Shown here: positions 17,057 through 25,566 of the stretch, piece after piece
How positions within the stretch are numbered: position 1 is the first letter of the stretch
Layout: each line of letters begins with the position of its first letter
NCBI GenBank assembly: GCA_944324645.1
Contig: CALUXB010000002.1
Location: 270,413 to 334,412 of the forward strand
Source: an uncultured Elusimicrobiales bacterium
Lineage (GTDB): Bacteria; Elusimicrobiota; Elusimicrobia; Elusimicrobiales; Elusimicrobiaceae
DNA length: 64,000 bases
Direction of reading: 5' to 3'
The notes under the pieces: generated by a model
Databases searched by the model: none
Told to the model about the DNA's origin: nothing
The model's input: only the letters and a program-made list of their open reading frames with translations
Made by a program: the position numbers and the translations under genes

Positions 17057-18544
17057 ATGAGCGAAGATATCAAATTTAGCACATCCGGTTTCCGGGCGGT
17101 TATTGCAGAAGGGCTCACAGCCCAGACCGTCCAGCGTCTTGCATTCGGGATTTCCGACCATATTTTGGAAAACTCTTTCTACGGCTTTGAAGGCAGCGGC
17201 TACCAAAAACACTGCCAAGAACAAGGCAAAAAGCCCAAAAAGCCCTTGGTCATCATTGGTTATGACACCCGCTTTTTATCCAAACAATTGGCTTATGTGG
17301 CCGCCAATGCTTTCTTAGCCAACGGCATCGGCGTCAAAATGGCCGACGAACCTTTGCCCACCCCGGTGGCGGAATGGAACGTACTCAAAGAGGGTGCCGT
17401 CGGCGCGGTGGTCATTACTGGCAGTGAGGCGGACTACCACGTCTGCGGCCTCAAGTGGATAGCCTATTACGGCGGCATCGCCAACAACGAAATTGTGGAA
17501 GATATTGAAAAACGCACCCCCGGTCCGGCGGCCCAAGTGCTAAAAACTTCTTCTACGGAGTTTGACCATTTAAATTCCGCTGTGGTGCCCACCAATTCTT
17601 TGAAAAAAGAATATATGGCCCATTTGGAAAAGCTTTTGGATGGCAAAGCCCTTAAAAAGGCCAAACTGAAAATTGCGCTGGATCCGCTTTTTGGCACAGC
17701 CCAATATTATTTCCGCGCCCCGCTGGAAAAGTACGGCGTTGCGGTGGAAGCTTTAGATGAAGGGGCGGACGTGCTCTTTGGCGGCAAAGTGCCCAATGCC
17801 GGCCCCGTCAGTCTAGAAGGGCTCAAAAAATTGGTTCTCTCTAAAAAAATGCACCTAGGTATTGCCTGCAACCCAGATTGCGACAAATTCGGCATTATTG
17901 ATTCCGATGGAGAATGGGTGTCCCCGAACGAAATCGGCCCAATGCTTTTGCACCATATGGTCAAAAACAAAAAGCTCAAAGGCCGCGTGGTCCGAAGCGT
18001 CATTACCTCTACGCTTTTTGACCAAGTAGCCAAAACGCACGGCCTGATGATGCGTGAGACCCCCGTCGGATTTAAATATATTACCGAGCTGATGACCACC
18101 GGACAGTATATTATGGGGATGGAAGAATCCGGCGGTATCGCCGTAGCCAACCATATCCCCGACAAAGACGGCCTGTTGGCGTGTTTTCTGATAATAGATA
18201 TGCTGGCGGTAGAAGGCAAAACGCTCAAACAGCTGCGTAAAGATTTCTACAAACAATACCGCCCCATGTACGACCAAAAAGTCAGTATCCCCAAAACGGA
18301 AACTGAAATCAACCGTATCATGGAACGCTTAGACATTAAGCCCCCCCTAGCTATTAACAAAACCTCCGTGTGGCGTATAGACTCCACCGACGGCTTCAAA
18401 TTTATTTTGAAGGGTGGCAGCTGGCTGGCTATACGTCCATCCAGCACGGAGCGGCGCATCCGCTTGTATGCCGAAGCGCCGTACGAAAAATTGCCCGCCG
18501 TATTAATTAAGGAAGGCAAAAAAATTATAGACAGCATCGTCTGA
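17057..18544 (+). CDS. Divergent phosphoglucomutase/phosphomannomutase-family protein
   Basis: A 495-residue member of the alpha-D-phosphohexomutase family by overall pattern: N-terminal FSTSGFRAVIAEG, later MEESGG (sugar-binding loop) and RPSSTERRIRLYAEA (phosphate-binding loop). Two catalytic sites are altered. The active-site loop that is usually TASHNP reads TGSEADYH (residues 121-128), which keeps Ser123 but loses His-Asn-Pro. The Mg2+ loop usually DxDxDR reads NPDCDK, so the first Asp is Asn and the Arg is Lys. It may have a different substrate or reduced activity. It starts a rightward run with enolase (26-bp gap), so an intermediary-metabolism role is plausible. Confidence 0.8.
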   Translation: MSEDIKFSTSGFRAVIAEGLTAQTVQRLAFGISDHILENSFYGFEGSGYQKHCQEQGKKPKKPLVIIGYDTRFLSKQLAYVAANAFLANGIGVKMADEPLPTPVAEWNVLKEGAVGAVVITGSEADYHVCGLKWIAYYGGIANNEIVEDIEKRTPGPAAQVLKTSSTEFDHLNSAVVPTNSLKKEYMAHLEKLLDGKALKKAKLKIALDPLFGTAQYYFRAPLEKYGVAVEALDEGADVLFGGKVPNAGPVSLEGLKKLVLSKKMHLGIACNPDCDKFGIIDSDGEWVSPNEIGPMLLHHMVKNKKLKGRVVRSVITSTLFDQVAKTHGLMMRETPVGFKYITELMTTGQYIMGMEESGGIAVANHIPDKDGLLACFLIIDMLAVEGKTLKQLRKDFYKQYRPMYDQKVSIPKTETEINRIMERLDIKPPLAINKTSVWRIDSTDGFKFILKGGSWLAIRPSSTERRIRLYAEAPYEKLPAVLIKEGKKIIDSIV

Positions 18545-18570
18545 GAATGTTCAGGCGAAGGGGGTTGTAT

Positions 18571-19842
18571 ATGGCCCGGATTAAAAAAATAACCGGAAGA
18601 GAAGTGTTGGATTCCCGCGGCTACCCAACCGTAGCCGCCGATGTGCTTTTAGATGACGGAAGCACCGCTACCGCGATGGTGCCCAGCGGAGCCAGCACCG
18701 GCTCTCACGAAGCGCTGGAACTGCGCGACGGCGGCACCCGCTACAATGGCAAAGGCGTTTTAAAAGCGGTGGCCAATGTAAGTAAAATTGCCAAACGCTT
18801 AAAAGGCTTGGACGCCAACGACATTCGCCTTATTGACGACACAATGATTGCTTTAGACGGCACCGAAAACAAAAGCAAACTGGGTGCCAATGCCATACTG
18901 GCGCTGTCTATGGCGGTCTTGCGCGCCGGCGCCCAAAGCGAACAAAAACCGCTCTACGAACATATACGCAGCTGTTACGGCCTGCAGAGCAAACAATACC
19001 TGCTGCCTACCCCGATGCTCAACATTATTAACGGCGGCAAACACGCAGATTCTGGCCTGGACGTGCAGGAATTTATGATTGTGCCCACCCAGGCAAAAAC
19101 ATTCTCCGAAGCGCTCCAATGGGCCAGCGAAACCTACCACGTGCTTAAAGACATCTTAAAAAAAGCAGGGCAAGTGATTGCCGTAGGTGACGAAGGAGGC
19201 TTTGCCCCCAAAATCGCCAAGCACGAGGACGTACTGAAAACTTTAATCGCCGCCTGCAAAAAAGCCAAGCACCCGTCTATGTCTTTGGCTATGGACTGCG
19301 CCGCCAGCGAATTTTATAAAAACGGCAAATATCATTTTGAGAAAAAAACATACACTTCCCAGCAGATGAGCCAGATTTACGCCGGGTGGTGCAAGAAGTT
19401 CCCCCTAGTGTCTATAGAGGACCCTTTGCAAGAGGACGACTGGGCCGGCTGGCAGCACATTACCGCCCAACTGGGGCAAAAAATACGTTTGGTGGGTGAT
19501 GACTTGTTTGTTACCAATCCGCTGCGCCTGCAAATGGGTATTGAGAAAAAAGCGGCTAACGCCATTTTGATTAAACTTAACCAAATCGGCACCGTATCGG
19601 AAACGGTGGACGTTATTTTAGCCGCGCAGAAAGCCCATTACTCGTGCATTATTTCGCACCGCTCCGGAGAAACGGAAGACAGCTTTATTGCAGACCTGGC
19701 GGTAGCCACCAACGCCGGCGCCATTAAAACCGGCGCCCCGGCCCGCGCCGAGCGTACCGCCAAGTACAACCGCCTGCTGCAAATAGAGCACGAACTGGGC
19801 AAAAAGGCCTCTTACGCTAAAGATAAAGTATTTAAAAAATGA
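18571..19842 (+). CDS. eno: Enolase
   Basis: A 423-residue cytosolic enzyme that interconverts 2-phosphoglycerate and phosphoenolpyruvate. Family motifs run in order: GREVLDSRGYPTV, MVPSGASTGSHEALELRDG, LPTPMLNIINGGKHADSGLD, AVGDEGGFAP, SIEDPLQEDDW, LVGDDLFVTN, KLNQIGTVSET and SHRSGETED. I choose ATG 18571 (MARIKK) because GAAGGGGG lies 6 bp upstream; an in-frame ATG at 18547 would add 8 unlikely residues. Its stop overlaps the next gene by 4 bp. Confidence 0.97.
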   Translation: MARIKKITGREVLDSRGYPTVAADVLLDDGSTATAMVPSGASTGSHEALELRDGGTRYNGKGVLKAVANVSKIAKRLKGLDANDIRLIDDTMIALDGTENKSKLGANAILALSMAVLRAGAQSEQKPLYEHIRSCYGLQSKQYLLPTPMLNIINGGKHADSGLDVQEFMIVPTQAKTFSEALQWASETYHVLKDILKKAGQVIAVGDEGGFAPKIAKHEDVLKTLIAACKKAKHPSMSLAMDCAASEFYKNGKYHFEKKTYTSQQMSQIYAGWCKKFPLVSIEDPLQEDDWAGWQHITAQLGQKIRLVGDDLFVTNPLRLQMGIEKKAANAILIKLNQIGTVSETVDVILAAQKAHYSCIISHRSGETEDSFIADLAVATNAGAIKTGAPARAERTAKYNRLLQIEHELGKKASYAKDKVFKK

Positions 19843-20138
19843 ACGACTTAAAAAAAATTATTGTCCGCAACCGCAAACCCCTCATCGCCGCCGCTTTGGC
19901 GGTGGCGGCGGTTTGCTGGTTTTTAGGAAGCAGTTTTACCAGTTTGATACACAATAAAATAGAGTTAAAAAAACTAAGCAGCCAAACCGTAGAGCTTGAT
20001 GAGCAGTATGAGCAACTGCAAGAAAAACTGGATTTACTAAAAAAACAAGACCCCGCTTATATGGAGCGGGTGGCGCGCGTGCAGTATCATATGTCTAAAC
20101 CGGGAGAAACGGAGTTCCGCTTCTCCCCTAAAAAATAA
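19839..20138 (+). CDS. FtsB/DivIC-like septum formation initiator protein
   Basis: A 99-residue single-pass protein with a short basic cytoplasmic end, a transmembrane helix at about 15-35 (LIAAALAVAAVCWFLG) and a coiled coil at about 42-75 (LKKLSSQTVELDEQYEQL). It ends in a region resembling the FtsB tail (DPAYMERVARVQYHMSKPGE). FtsB-type proteins link FtsL and FtsQ in the divisome. It overlaps eno by 4 bp; eno-ftsB adjacency is common in bacteria and supports the call. Confidence 0.82.
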   Translation: MNDLKKIIVRNRKPLIAAALAVAAVCWFLGSSFTSLIHNKIELKKLSSQTVELDEQYEQLQEKLDLLKKQDPAYMERVARVQYHMSKPGETEFRFSPKK

Positions 20139-20222
20139 GCCGGCCCGCGCCGCCGATAAACATTTAAGCCCGCACCGTATGTGTTTTGCTCTAAGCTGCT
20201 CGGTGCCCAATAAGGACAAAGT

Positions 20223-20834
20223 ATGAATATAGATGTTTTAGAACTAGGCCCTATGGCCAACTGCACCTATTTAGTCAGCCAAGGTAAAGACGCTTTGCTG
20301 ATTGACCCGGCCTGGGATATGAACTACATTGAACATACCCTGAAAACCAAAGAGCTTACCCTGCTGGCGGTGTTTTTTACGCACGGGCACTTTGACCACG
20401 TCAAAGAATCCGAACAACTGCTGCGTGCGCACGGACTAAAAGCGTATATAGAACAAAATGATGTGCTTTTAAGCGGCTTGTCTGAGGACGTGTTGCAGCC
20501 CTATAGCGGCGCACAAGACATAAAAGAGGGGCCTTTCTCTGTGCACATTATGCCCACGCCCGGGCACACGGCCGGCGGCGTATGCCTGCAAATTGGGGAC
20601 GCGCTCTTTACCGGAGACACACTTTTCCCCGGCGCGTGCGGACGGGTGGATTTGCCCTCCTCCGACCCGCGGGCTATGCGCAAAAGCCTGCTGGCATTAT
20701 CTAAACTCCCGCCGGACACGCGCGTGTTTGCCGGCCACAGCTACGGTGGCAAATGCTCGTCCAACATCGGCTATGAACGCGTGACGAACCCGTTTATGAG
20801 AAATGCCATTAAAGACGAGAAGGTACTTTCTTAA
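20223..20834 (+). CDS. MBL-fold metallo-hydrolase (glyoxalase II-like)
   Basis: A 203-residue metallo-beta-lactamase-fold hydrolase. The metal motif HGHFDHVK (HxHxDH, about residues 58-65), a second His in PTPGHTAGG, Asp in FTGDTLFPG and His in FAGHSYGG are all present, so the dinuclear site looks complete. Length and motifs match the small GloB-like group, which often acts on thioesters; the substrate is unknown. It overlaps the next gene by 1 bp. Confidence 0.85.
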   Translation: MNIDVLELGPMANCTYLVSQGKDALLIDPAWDMNYIEHTLKTKELTLLAVFFTHGHFDHVKESEQLLRAHGLKAYIEQNDVLLSGLSEDVLQPYSGAQDIKEGPFSVHIMPTPGHTAGGVCLQIGDALFTGDTLFPGACGRVDLPSSDPRAMRKSLLALSKLPPDTRVFAGHSYGGKCSSNIGYERVTNPFMRNAIKDEKVLS

Positions 20835-21625
20835 TGCACCCGGTATTATTTAAAATAGGCTCTTTTGAAATGGCCTCTTACGGACTGATGACCGCGCTGG
20901 CTTATATAGCGGCGGCGTGGTATTTGTACAAACGCCTGCATTATATTAAGCTGGACAAAGACACTTTCTGGAATATTATTTTTATTGCGTTTGTGTCTGC
21001 ATTGTTGGGGGCCAAGCTACTCTACATTATCGTTTCTTGGCAGGAAATGGGAGCCACTTTTACCGAGCGTTTGGCTTACGCCGCCAAAAATTTCCGCTAC
21101 GGATTTGTATTTTTCGGCGGGGCGGTAACGGCTATTGTGGCGCTGCTGATTTATCTTAAAAAGAAAAAACTGCCGGTGTTGCCGACGGCGGATTTTTTTA
21201 TCGTCGCACTTCCTATCGGGCACGCGATTGGACGCATTGGCTGTTTTTTGGCGGGCTGCTGCTACGGCAAGCCGACCCACCTGCCCTGGGGCGTTACATT
21301 TACCGACCCGCACAGCCTGGTCGCCCCGCAATACTTGGGCACCACGCCGCTGCACCCTACCCAGCTTTACGAAGTCGTCGCCAATTTGATTTTGTTCTTC
21401 ATCTTACAATACTATTACAAAAAACCGCATAAAAACGGCGCCGTGCTGGCGGCCTATTTAATTGGCTACTGTGTAATCCGCTTTGTAATTGAGTTTTTCC
21501 GCGGGGACTTCCGCGGGGAATACATTTGCGGGCTTTCTCCCTCCCAGCTGATTGCCGTGCTGACCATAGCGGTTACGCTGGTAGCCATACGGTTTTTGAA
21601 AAAGGATACCCCCTATGCCGGATAA
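20834..21625 (+). CDS. lgt: Prolipoprotein diacylglyceryl transferase
   Basis: A 263-residue polytopic inner-membrane enzyme that attaches diacylglycerol to the lipobox Cys of prolipoproteins. About seven hydrophobic helices are visible. The signature GHAIGRIGCFLAGCCYGKPT (about residues 129-148) is complete, followed by HPTQLYE and a C-terminal FFRGDFRGEY. The usual HGG of the first catalytic loop reads FFGG here. It overlaps the downstream pseudouridine synthase gene by 11 bp. A lipoprotein gene lies at 15449-15883. Confidence 0.93.
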   Translation: MHPVLFKIGSFEMASYGLMTALAYIAAAWYLYKRLHYIKLDKDTFWNIIFIAFVSALLGAKLLYIIVSWQEMGATFTERLAYAAKNFRYGFVFFGGAVTAIVALLIYLKKKKLPVLPTADFFIVALPIGHAIGRIGCFLAGCCYGKPTHLPWGVTFTDPHSLVAPQYLGTTPLHPTQLYEVVANLILFFILQYYYKKPHKNGAVLAAYLIGYCVIRFVIEFFRGDFRGEYICGLSPSQLIAVLTIAVTLVAIRFLKKDTPYAG

Positions 21626-22526
21626 AAAAATTCTTGATTTTACGGGTTACTCCCGCCGTTTAGACATCTTTGCCACCGATGAACTGCCGCAGTTTTCGCG
21701 CGCACTGGTGCAGAAGATGATTAAAGAAGGCAAAATTACCGTCAACGGCAAAAAAGTAAAACCTTCCTGGCCGCTGCAAGAAGGCGAAAAGGTGGAAATA
21801 GAGCTCCCCGCCGCCCAAGACCAAAAAAGCAGTTTGGCAGAGCTGATTATAGCAGACGGCAAAGACTATTTTGTCATCAACAAGCCCGCCGGTATGCTGG
21901 TGCATCCGCAAAGCCCCATTTGGGAAACCAGCCCCCAGGCCGCCTTTGCCGCGGAAGAAACCTTGGTCTCGCTGGTACTGGCCCACCCGCCCAAAGGCTT
22001 TGAGCCGGGCACCCCGCGCGCCGGCCTGGTGCACCGCTTAGACCGCGAAACCAGCGGAGTAATGCTGCTGGCTAAAAATGCCGATTTTCAGGCCGCTATG
22101 ACAGAGCTGTTTGCCAACCGTGACGTGCACAAGACCTACCACTCCATCGCCTGCGGCGAAATCCCCAACGACAGCGGCACCATAGACGTGCCCATCGGGC
22201 GCGTGGCGGGCGGCAAAATCAAGGCCTCTGACGTTGGACGCGAAGCGGTGACCGACTATAAAGTGCTGCAGCGCCAAAACGGATTTACTTACGTAGAGCT
22301 TTACCCGCGCACCGGCCGGACCAACCAGCTGCGCGTACATTTAAGCTGGCTGGGCTACCCCGTGCTGGGCGACTGGCTGTATAAAGGCGCCACAGCGGAC
22401 CGCCTTATGCTGCATGCACGGCGGCTGGAATTTAAATACCCTTTTACCGGGCGCGCAATGAAGTTTGAGGCTCCCGTCCCGCCGGATTTTGAAGCGGCGT
22501 GGAAGCGCGTCAGCCAAAAAAAATAA
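21615..22526 (+). CDS. RluA-family 23S rRNA pseudouridine synthase (RluD-like)
   Basis: A 303-residue protein with an N-terminal S4 RNA-binding domain (about 18-70; FSRALVQKMIKEGKITVNG) and a catalytic RluA domain. The catalytic Asp is in GLVHRLDRETSGVMLLAKN (about 134-152). TGRTNQLRVHLSWLGYPVLG is the second conserved motif. It isomerises uridines in rRNA or tRNA; the exact target cannot be told. It is the last gene of the rightward run and precedes a terminator. Confidence 0.92.
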   Translation: MPDKKILDFTGYSRRLDIFATDELPQFSRALVQKMIKEGKITVNGKKVKPSWPLQEGEKVEIELPAAQDQKSSLAELIIADGKDYFVINKPAGMLVHPQSPIWETSPQAAFAAEETLVSLVLAHPPKGFEPGTPRAGLVHRLDRETSGVMLLAKNADFQAAMTELFANRDVHKTYHSIACGEIPNDSGTIDVPIGRVAGGKIKASDVGREAVTDYKVLQRQNGFTYVELYPRTGRTNQLRVHLSWLGYPVLGDWLYKGATADRLMLHARRLEFKYPFTGRAMKFEAPVPPDFEAAWKRVSQKK

Positions 22527-22547
22527 TTTCTGCTTATAAAAAAATAT

Positions 22548-22576
22548 AAAATCCCGCCACTACAAGGCGGGATTTT
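22548..22576. terminator. Bidirectional terminator between convergent rluD-like and GNAT genes
   Basis: AAAATCCCGCC (22548-22558) and GGCGGGATTTT (22566-22576) form an 11-bp perfect stem. A-runs and T-runs flank it on both sides, so it can serve both convergent genes. Confidence 0.92.
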
Positions 22577-22606
22577 AGCAAATATTTCTAGAAGCCCAAC
22601 TACAAC

Positions 22607-23716
22607 TTACAGCGGCTTTTGATACAGCCGGTAGCGTTTGGTCTGGTAGCAGCCGGCTTCCGTCATAGCGCGGATAATGCCCTCATTGTCTTCCAAAATC
22701 CAGGACAGCTCCGCCTCGTCCCAAATGGCTACGCCATATTCCACGATATGTTTAATCAACACCAAATCTATGCCACGCTTGCGAAAGCCCGGCTCTACCC
22801 CCAGCATAATCAGCCGCGCGTCGCGTATCTTGGGCCAAGCCAACAGCGCTTTGAGCGTGCGCCACGGATTAAACAGCCCGCCACGCAGAATTTTAAGCAC
22901 GTGGTTCATATTGGGAATGGCAATATAAAACCCGGCCGGCACTCCGTCCACTTCCGCCACGCAGGTGCCTTCGGGGCGCACCACCCATTTCAGTTCCTGC
23001 ACCATATCCTGCATTTCTTCTTCCGAAAGCGGCGTATGGCCCCAGTTCTCTGCCCAGGCCTCATTGTAAATTTTGCGGATAACGGAAGCTTCTTGTTTTA
23101 AATTTTTCAAATCTAGCCGCCGCAGCGTCAGCCCTTTGCCGCGGGCGGCGCGGGCAACTATTTTTTCAAACAGCGGCGAAAATTTATCATTACGCGTGCG
23201 TCTAAACGCCAGCAAATCTTTCACCTTGCCAAAGCCGCACTCTTCTATCAGCTTCATATAATAGGGATAGTTGTAAGGCATCATAATGGAAGGCATTTGG
23301 TCAAAGCTGTCTGCCAGCAGCCCATACACGTGGTTGGAGGAAGGATTAGCCGGCCCGCGCACCGCCTCTACCCCCTGGGCGCGCAGCCATTTTTCCCCTT
23401 CGGCAAAGAGCGCGCGGGAAACGGACGTGTCATCTATACAATCAAAAAATCCGAAAAACCCGATATTTTCTTTATGGTACTGGTTATAGGTATCATTGAC
23501 CAGCACGCACAGCCGGCCCGCTACCTGTCCATCTTTGTAAGCCAAAAACAGTTTGCGCCGCGCGTGCGTCCAAAACGTATTTTTAGGGTGCAATAGTTTC
23601 AGCGTATCGGCCTTTAATTCTCCCACCCAATAAGGGTCGTTTTTATATAAATCAAACGGGAACTGGACAAATGCTTTGAGTTGGTTTTCTGCGTCTTTGA
23701 TTTCAATATTCGCCAT
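22607..23716 (-). CDS. GNAT-superfamily acyltransferase-like protein (possible bacterial ceramide synthase)
   Basis: A 369-residue cytosolic protein. I choose ATG 23716 (MANIEIKDAENQ) because GGGAGAGG lies 2 bp upstream. The N-terminal half contains FPFDLYKNDPYWVGEL and RGPANPSSNHVYGLL. The C-terminal half contains a GNAT-like acyl-CoA pocket (MLGVEPGFRKRGIDLVL, about residues 312-328). Proteins of this size and type are usually annotated only as N-acetyltransferases. The gene lies directly downstream of a serine-palmitoyltransferase-like gene on the same strand. Known bacterial ceramide synthases of Caulobacter type are GNAT-like and are encoded near spt, so N-acylation of a sphingoid base is a reasonable but unproven guess. 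Confidence 0.7.
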   Translation of the reverse strand: MANIEIKDAENQLKAFVQFPFDLYKNDPYWVGELKADTLKLLHPKNTFWTHARRKLFLAYKDGQVAGRLCVLVNDTYNQYHKENIGFFGFFDCIDDTSVSRALFAEGEKWLRAQGVEAVRGPANPSSNHVYGLLADSFDQMPSIMMPYNYPYYMKLIEECGFGKVKDLLAFRRTRNDKFSPLFEKIVARAARGKGLTLRRLDLKNLKQEASVIRKIYNEAWAENWGHTPLSEEEMQDMVQELKWVVRPEGTCVAEVDGVPAGFYIAIPNMNHVLKILRGGLFNPWRTLKALLAWPKIRDARLIMLGVEPGFRKRGIDLVLIKHIVEYGVAIWDEAELSWILEDNEGIIRAMTEAGCYQTKRYRLYQKPL

Positions 23717-23848
23717 AACCTCTCCCAATAAACGGGCTGAGAGCGCTGTTTTGCGCTTTCTTGGCACACGGGCCATTGCCAACACACGGCTGGGGATTTC
23801 TGCGCTGTTTCTGCGCCTTTTTTTGCCAGGGGCTTTGCCCCCATATAG

Positions 23849-23880
23849 CAAAACCCCGCCTCTTGCGAGTGCGGGGTTTA
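23849..23880 (-). terminator. Terminator downstream of the alpha-oxoamine synthase gene
   Basis: AAACCCCGC (23851-23859) and GCGGGGTTT (23871-23879) form a 9-bp stem. Read leftward it ends in T-rich sequence, immediately after the stop at 23888. Confidence 0.85.
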
Positions 23881-23887
23881 AAACTTT

Positions 23888-25078
23888 TTATTTGATTACA
23901 CCGACCGCCCGGCCCGCCTGGGCAAACGCGTCAATGATTTTTTGTACGTGTTCATCGGTATGCGTAGCCATCAGCGTCAGGCGCATTAAAGCGCGGCCCG
24001 GGGGCACAGCGGGGCTGACGACCGGGTTAGAAAAAATGCCCAGCTCGTGCAGAGCGCGCCACATCTTAAAGCAGTTTTCATTGCTGCCCACGTGCACCGG
24101 GATAACCGGCGTGGTGCTGTGGCCCAAATCAAAGCCCAGATCCCGCAGGCCTTTTTTAAGGTTGTCGGTCATACGGAATAAATTGTCGCGGCGGGAGGTA
24201 TCATTTTCAATCAGCTCCAACGCTTTATTAATAGAAGCCACAGAAGCCGGCGGCAGCGCGGCGGAGAAAATCTGGCTGCGCGCATTGTGGCGGATATAAT
24301 GGATAATGTCTGCATCTCCCACTACAAAGCCGCCCACGGTGGCAAATGTTTTGGAGCAGGTGCCCACTACGAGATCCACTTCGCCGTTTTCCAGGCCAAA
24401 ATATTCGCAGGTGCCGCGCCCGGTTTTGCCGATAATGCCGGTGGCGTGTGCGTCATCTACAATAATGCGCGCGCCGTATTTCTTGGCAACTTTGACAATG
24501 CCGGGCAGCGGGCAAATATCACCCTCCATACTGAAAACGCCGTCCACAATAATCAGCTTGCCCGCTTCCGGCGGCAATTTAGAAAGCACGCGTTCCAAAT
24601 CTTCCGGGTCATTGTGTTTAAAACGCACCATTTCCCCGTCGGACAGTTTAACCCCGTCCAAAATGCTGGCGTGGTCCAATTTATCCACGATGGCGTAATC
24701 GCCTTTTTTAATCAGGCAAGAAACAACTCCCAGGTTCATTTGGTAACCGGTGGAAAAGAGAAGACCGGCTTCTTTGCGTTTAAAGCGCGCAAGACGCTGT
24801 TCCAACTGGTCGTGAAAAACGGTATTTCCGTTTAAAAAGCGCGATCCCGCACAGCCGGTGCCGTATTTCAAGGCGGCCTCAGCGGCGGCTTTTTTCATCT
24901 CCGGGTCGTCAGCCAAACCCAAGTAATTGTTGGAACCTGCCATAATATATTTTTTCCCGCCCAGCACGACCTCCGGCCCCTGGGCCGATTCTATCGGCTG
25001 GAAATAGCCGTAAATGCCCAGCTTCATAGCCAGTTTGGCGTCTTTATAATTTTTGCACTTTTCAAAAATATCAGACAT
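23888..25078 (-). CDS. Alpha-oxoamine synthase, serine palmitoyltransferase/KBL/BioF family
   Basis: A 396-residue PLP enzyme that condenses an amino acid with an acyl-thioester. Motifs: NYLGLADDPEMKKAA, GTGCAGSRFLNGN (about 91-103), DDAHATGIIGKTGRG (PLP-binding Asp), and the PLP-lysine in GTCSKTFATVGGF (about 240-252). The GTGCAGSRFLNG motif resembles serine palmitoyltransferases more than typical BioF (GSGGSR) or Kbl. No bio or tdh gene is nearby, and an acyltransferase gene follows, which tips me towards a sphingolipid role. Glycine C-acetyltransferase remains possible. Confidence 0.82.
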   Translation of the reverse strand: MSDIFEKCKNYKDAKLAMKLGIYGYFQPIESAQGPEVVLGGKKYIMAGSNNYLGLADDPEMKKAAAEAALKYGTGCAGSRFLNGNTVFHDQLEQRLARFKRKEAGLLFSTGYQMNLGVVSCLIKKGDYAIVDKLDHASILDGVKLSDGEMVRFKHNDPEDLERVLSKLPPEAGKLIIVDGVFSMEGDICPLPGIVKVAKKYGARIIVDDAHATGIIGKTGRGTCEYFGLENGEVDLVVGTCSKTFATVGGFVVGDADIIHYIRHNARSQIFSAALPPASVASINKALELIENDTSRRDNLFRMTDNLKKGLRDLGFDLGHSTTPVIPVHVGSNENCFKMWRALHELGIFSNPVVSPAVPPGRALMRLTLMATHTDEHVQKIIDAFAQAGRAVGVIK

Positions 25079-25101
25079 ATTCTTTTCCTTTTGGTACCCG
25101 A

Positions 25102-25566
25102 TTACTTCTGTACTTTCTTAATAATATTGGTAGTGGAGCGCCCTTTTAACAGAGCAAAACGCACTACTTTTTTTGCAAATTCACGGCCCACAATTTCCGA
25201 GGGCTTATAGTCGCCGCCTTTTACCAGCACGTCGGGGCGAACCAGTTTAATCAAATTGTACGGCGTGTCTTCCCCAAACACGCATACGGCGTCCACCGCC
25301 TGCAGGGCCGCCAGCACTAAGGCGCGGTCGGCCTGTTTATTGACCGGGCGGGTGGGACCTTTTAAGCGCCGCACGGACGCGTCGCTGTTCACGCCCACCA
25401 CCAGCACATCCCCTTTGGCGCGGGAAAACTCCAGCACGCTTACGTGCCCGGCATGCAGGATATCAAAACAGCCGTTGGTAAAAACGATTTTTTTGCCCGC
25501 TTTGCGTTGTTTGTCCAGCCATTTGGCTAGGGCGGGCCGGCTGAAAATTTTACTTTTTGCCTTCAT
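25102..25566 (-). CDS. rfaE2: D-glycero-beta-D-manno-heptose 1-phosphate adenylyltransferase
   Basis: A 154-residue cytidylyltransferase-fold enzyme that activates heptose-1-phosphate to ADP-heptose for LPS inner-core synthesis. The nucleotide motif [14 protein letters not shown] (about 26-39, with HxGH) is intact. [18 protein letters not shown] and VKGGDY motifs follow. It is the stand-alone form of the HldE C-terminal domain. I choose ATG 25566; the reading frame extends further upstream, but the extension lies inside accC. It overlaps the accC 3' end by 17 bp, so the two are probably translated together. It implies a Gram-negative envelope. Confidence 0.92.
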   Translation of the reverse strand: MKAKSKIFSRPALAKWLDKQRKAGKKIVFTNGCFDILHAGHVSVLEFSRAKGDVLVVGVNSDASVRRLKGPTRPVNKQADRALVLAALQAVDAVCVFGEDTPYNLIKLVRPDVLVKGGDYKPSEIVGREFAKKVVRFALLKGRSTTNIIKKVQK

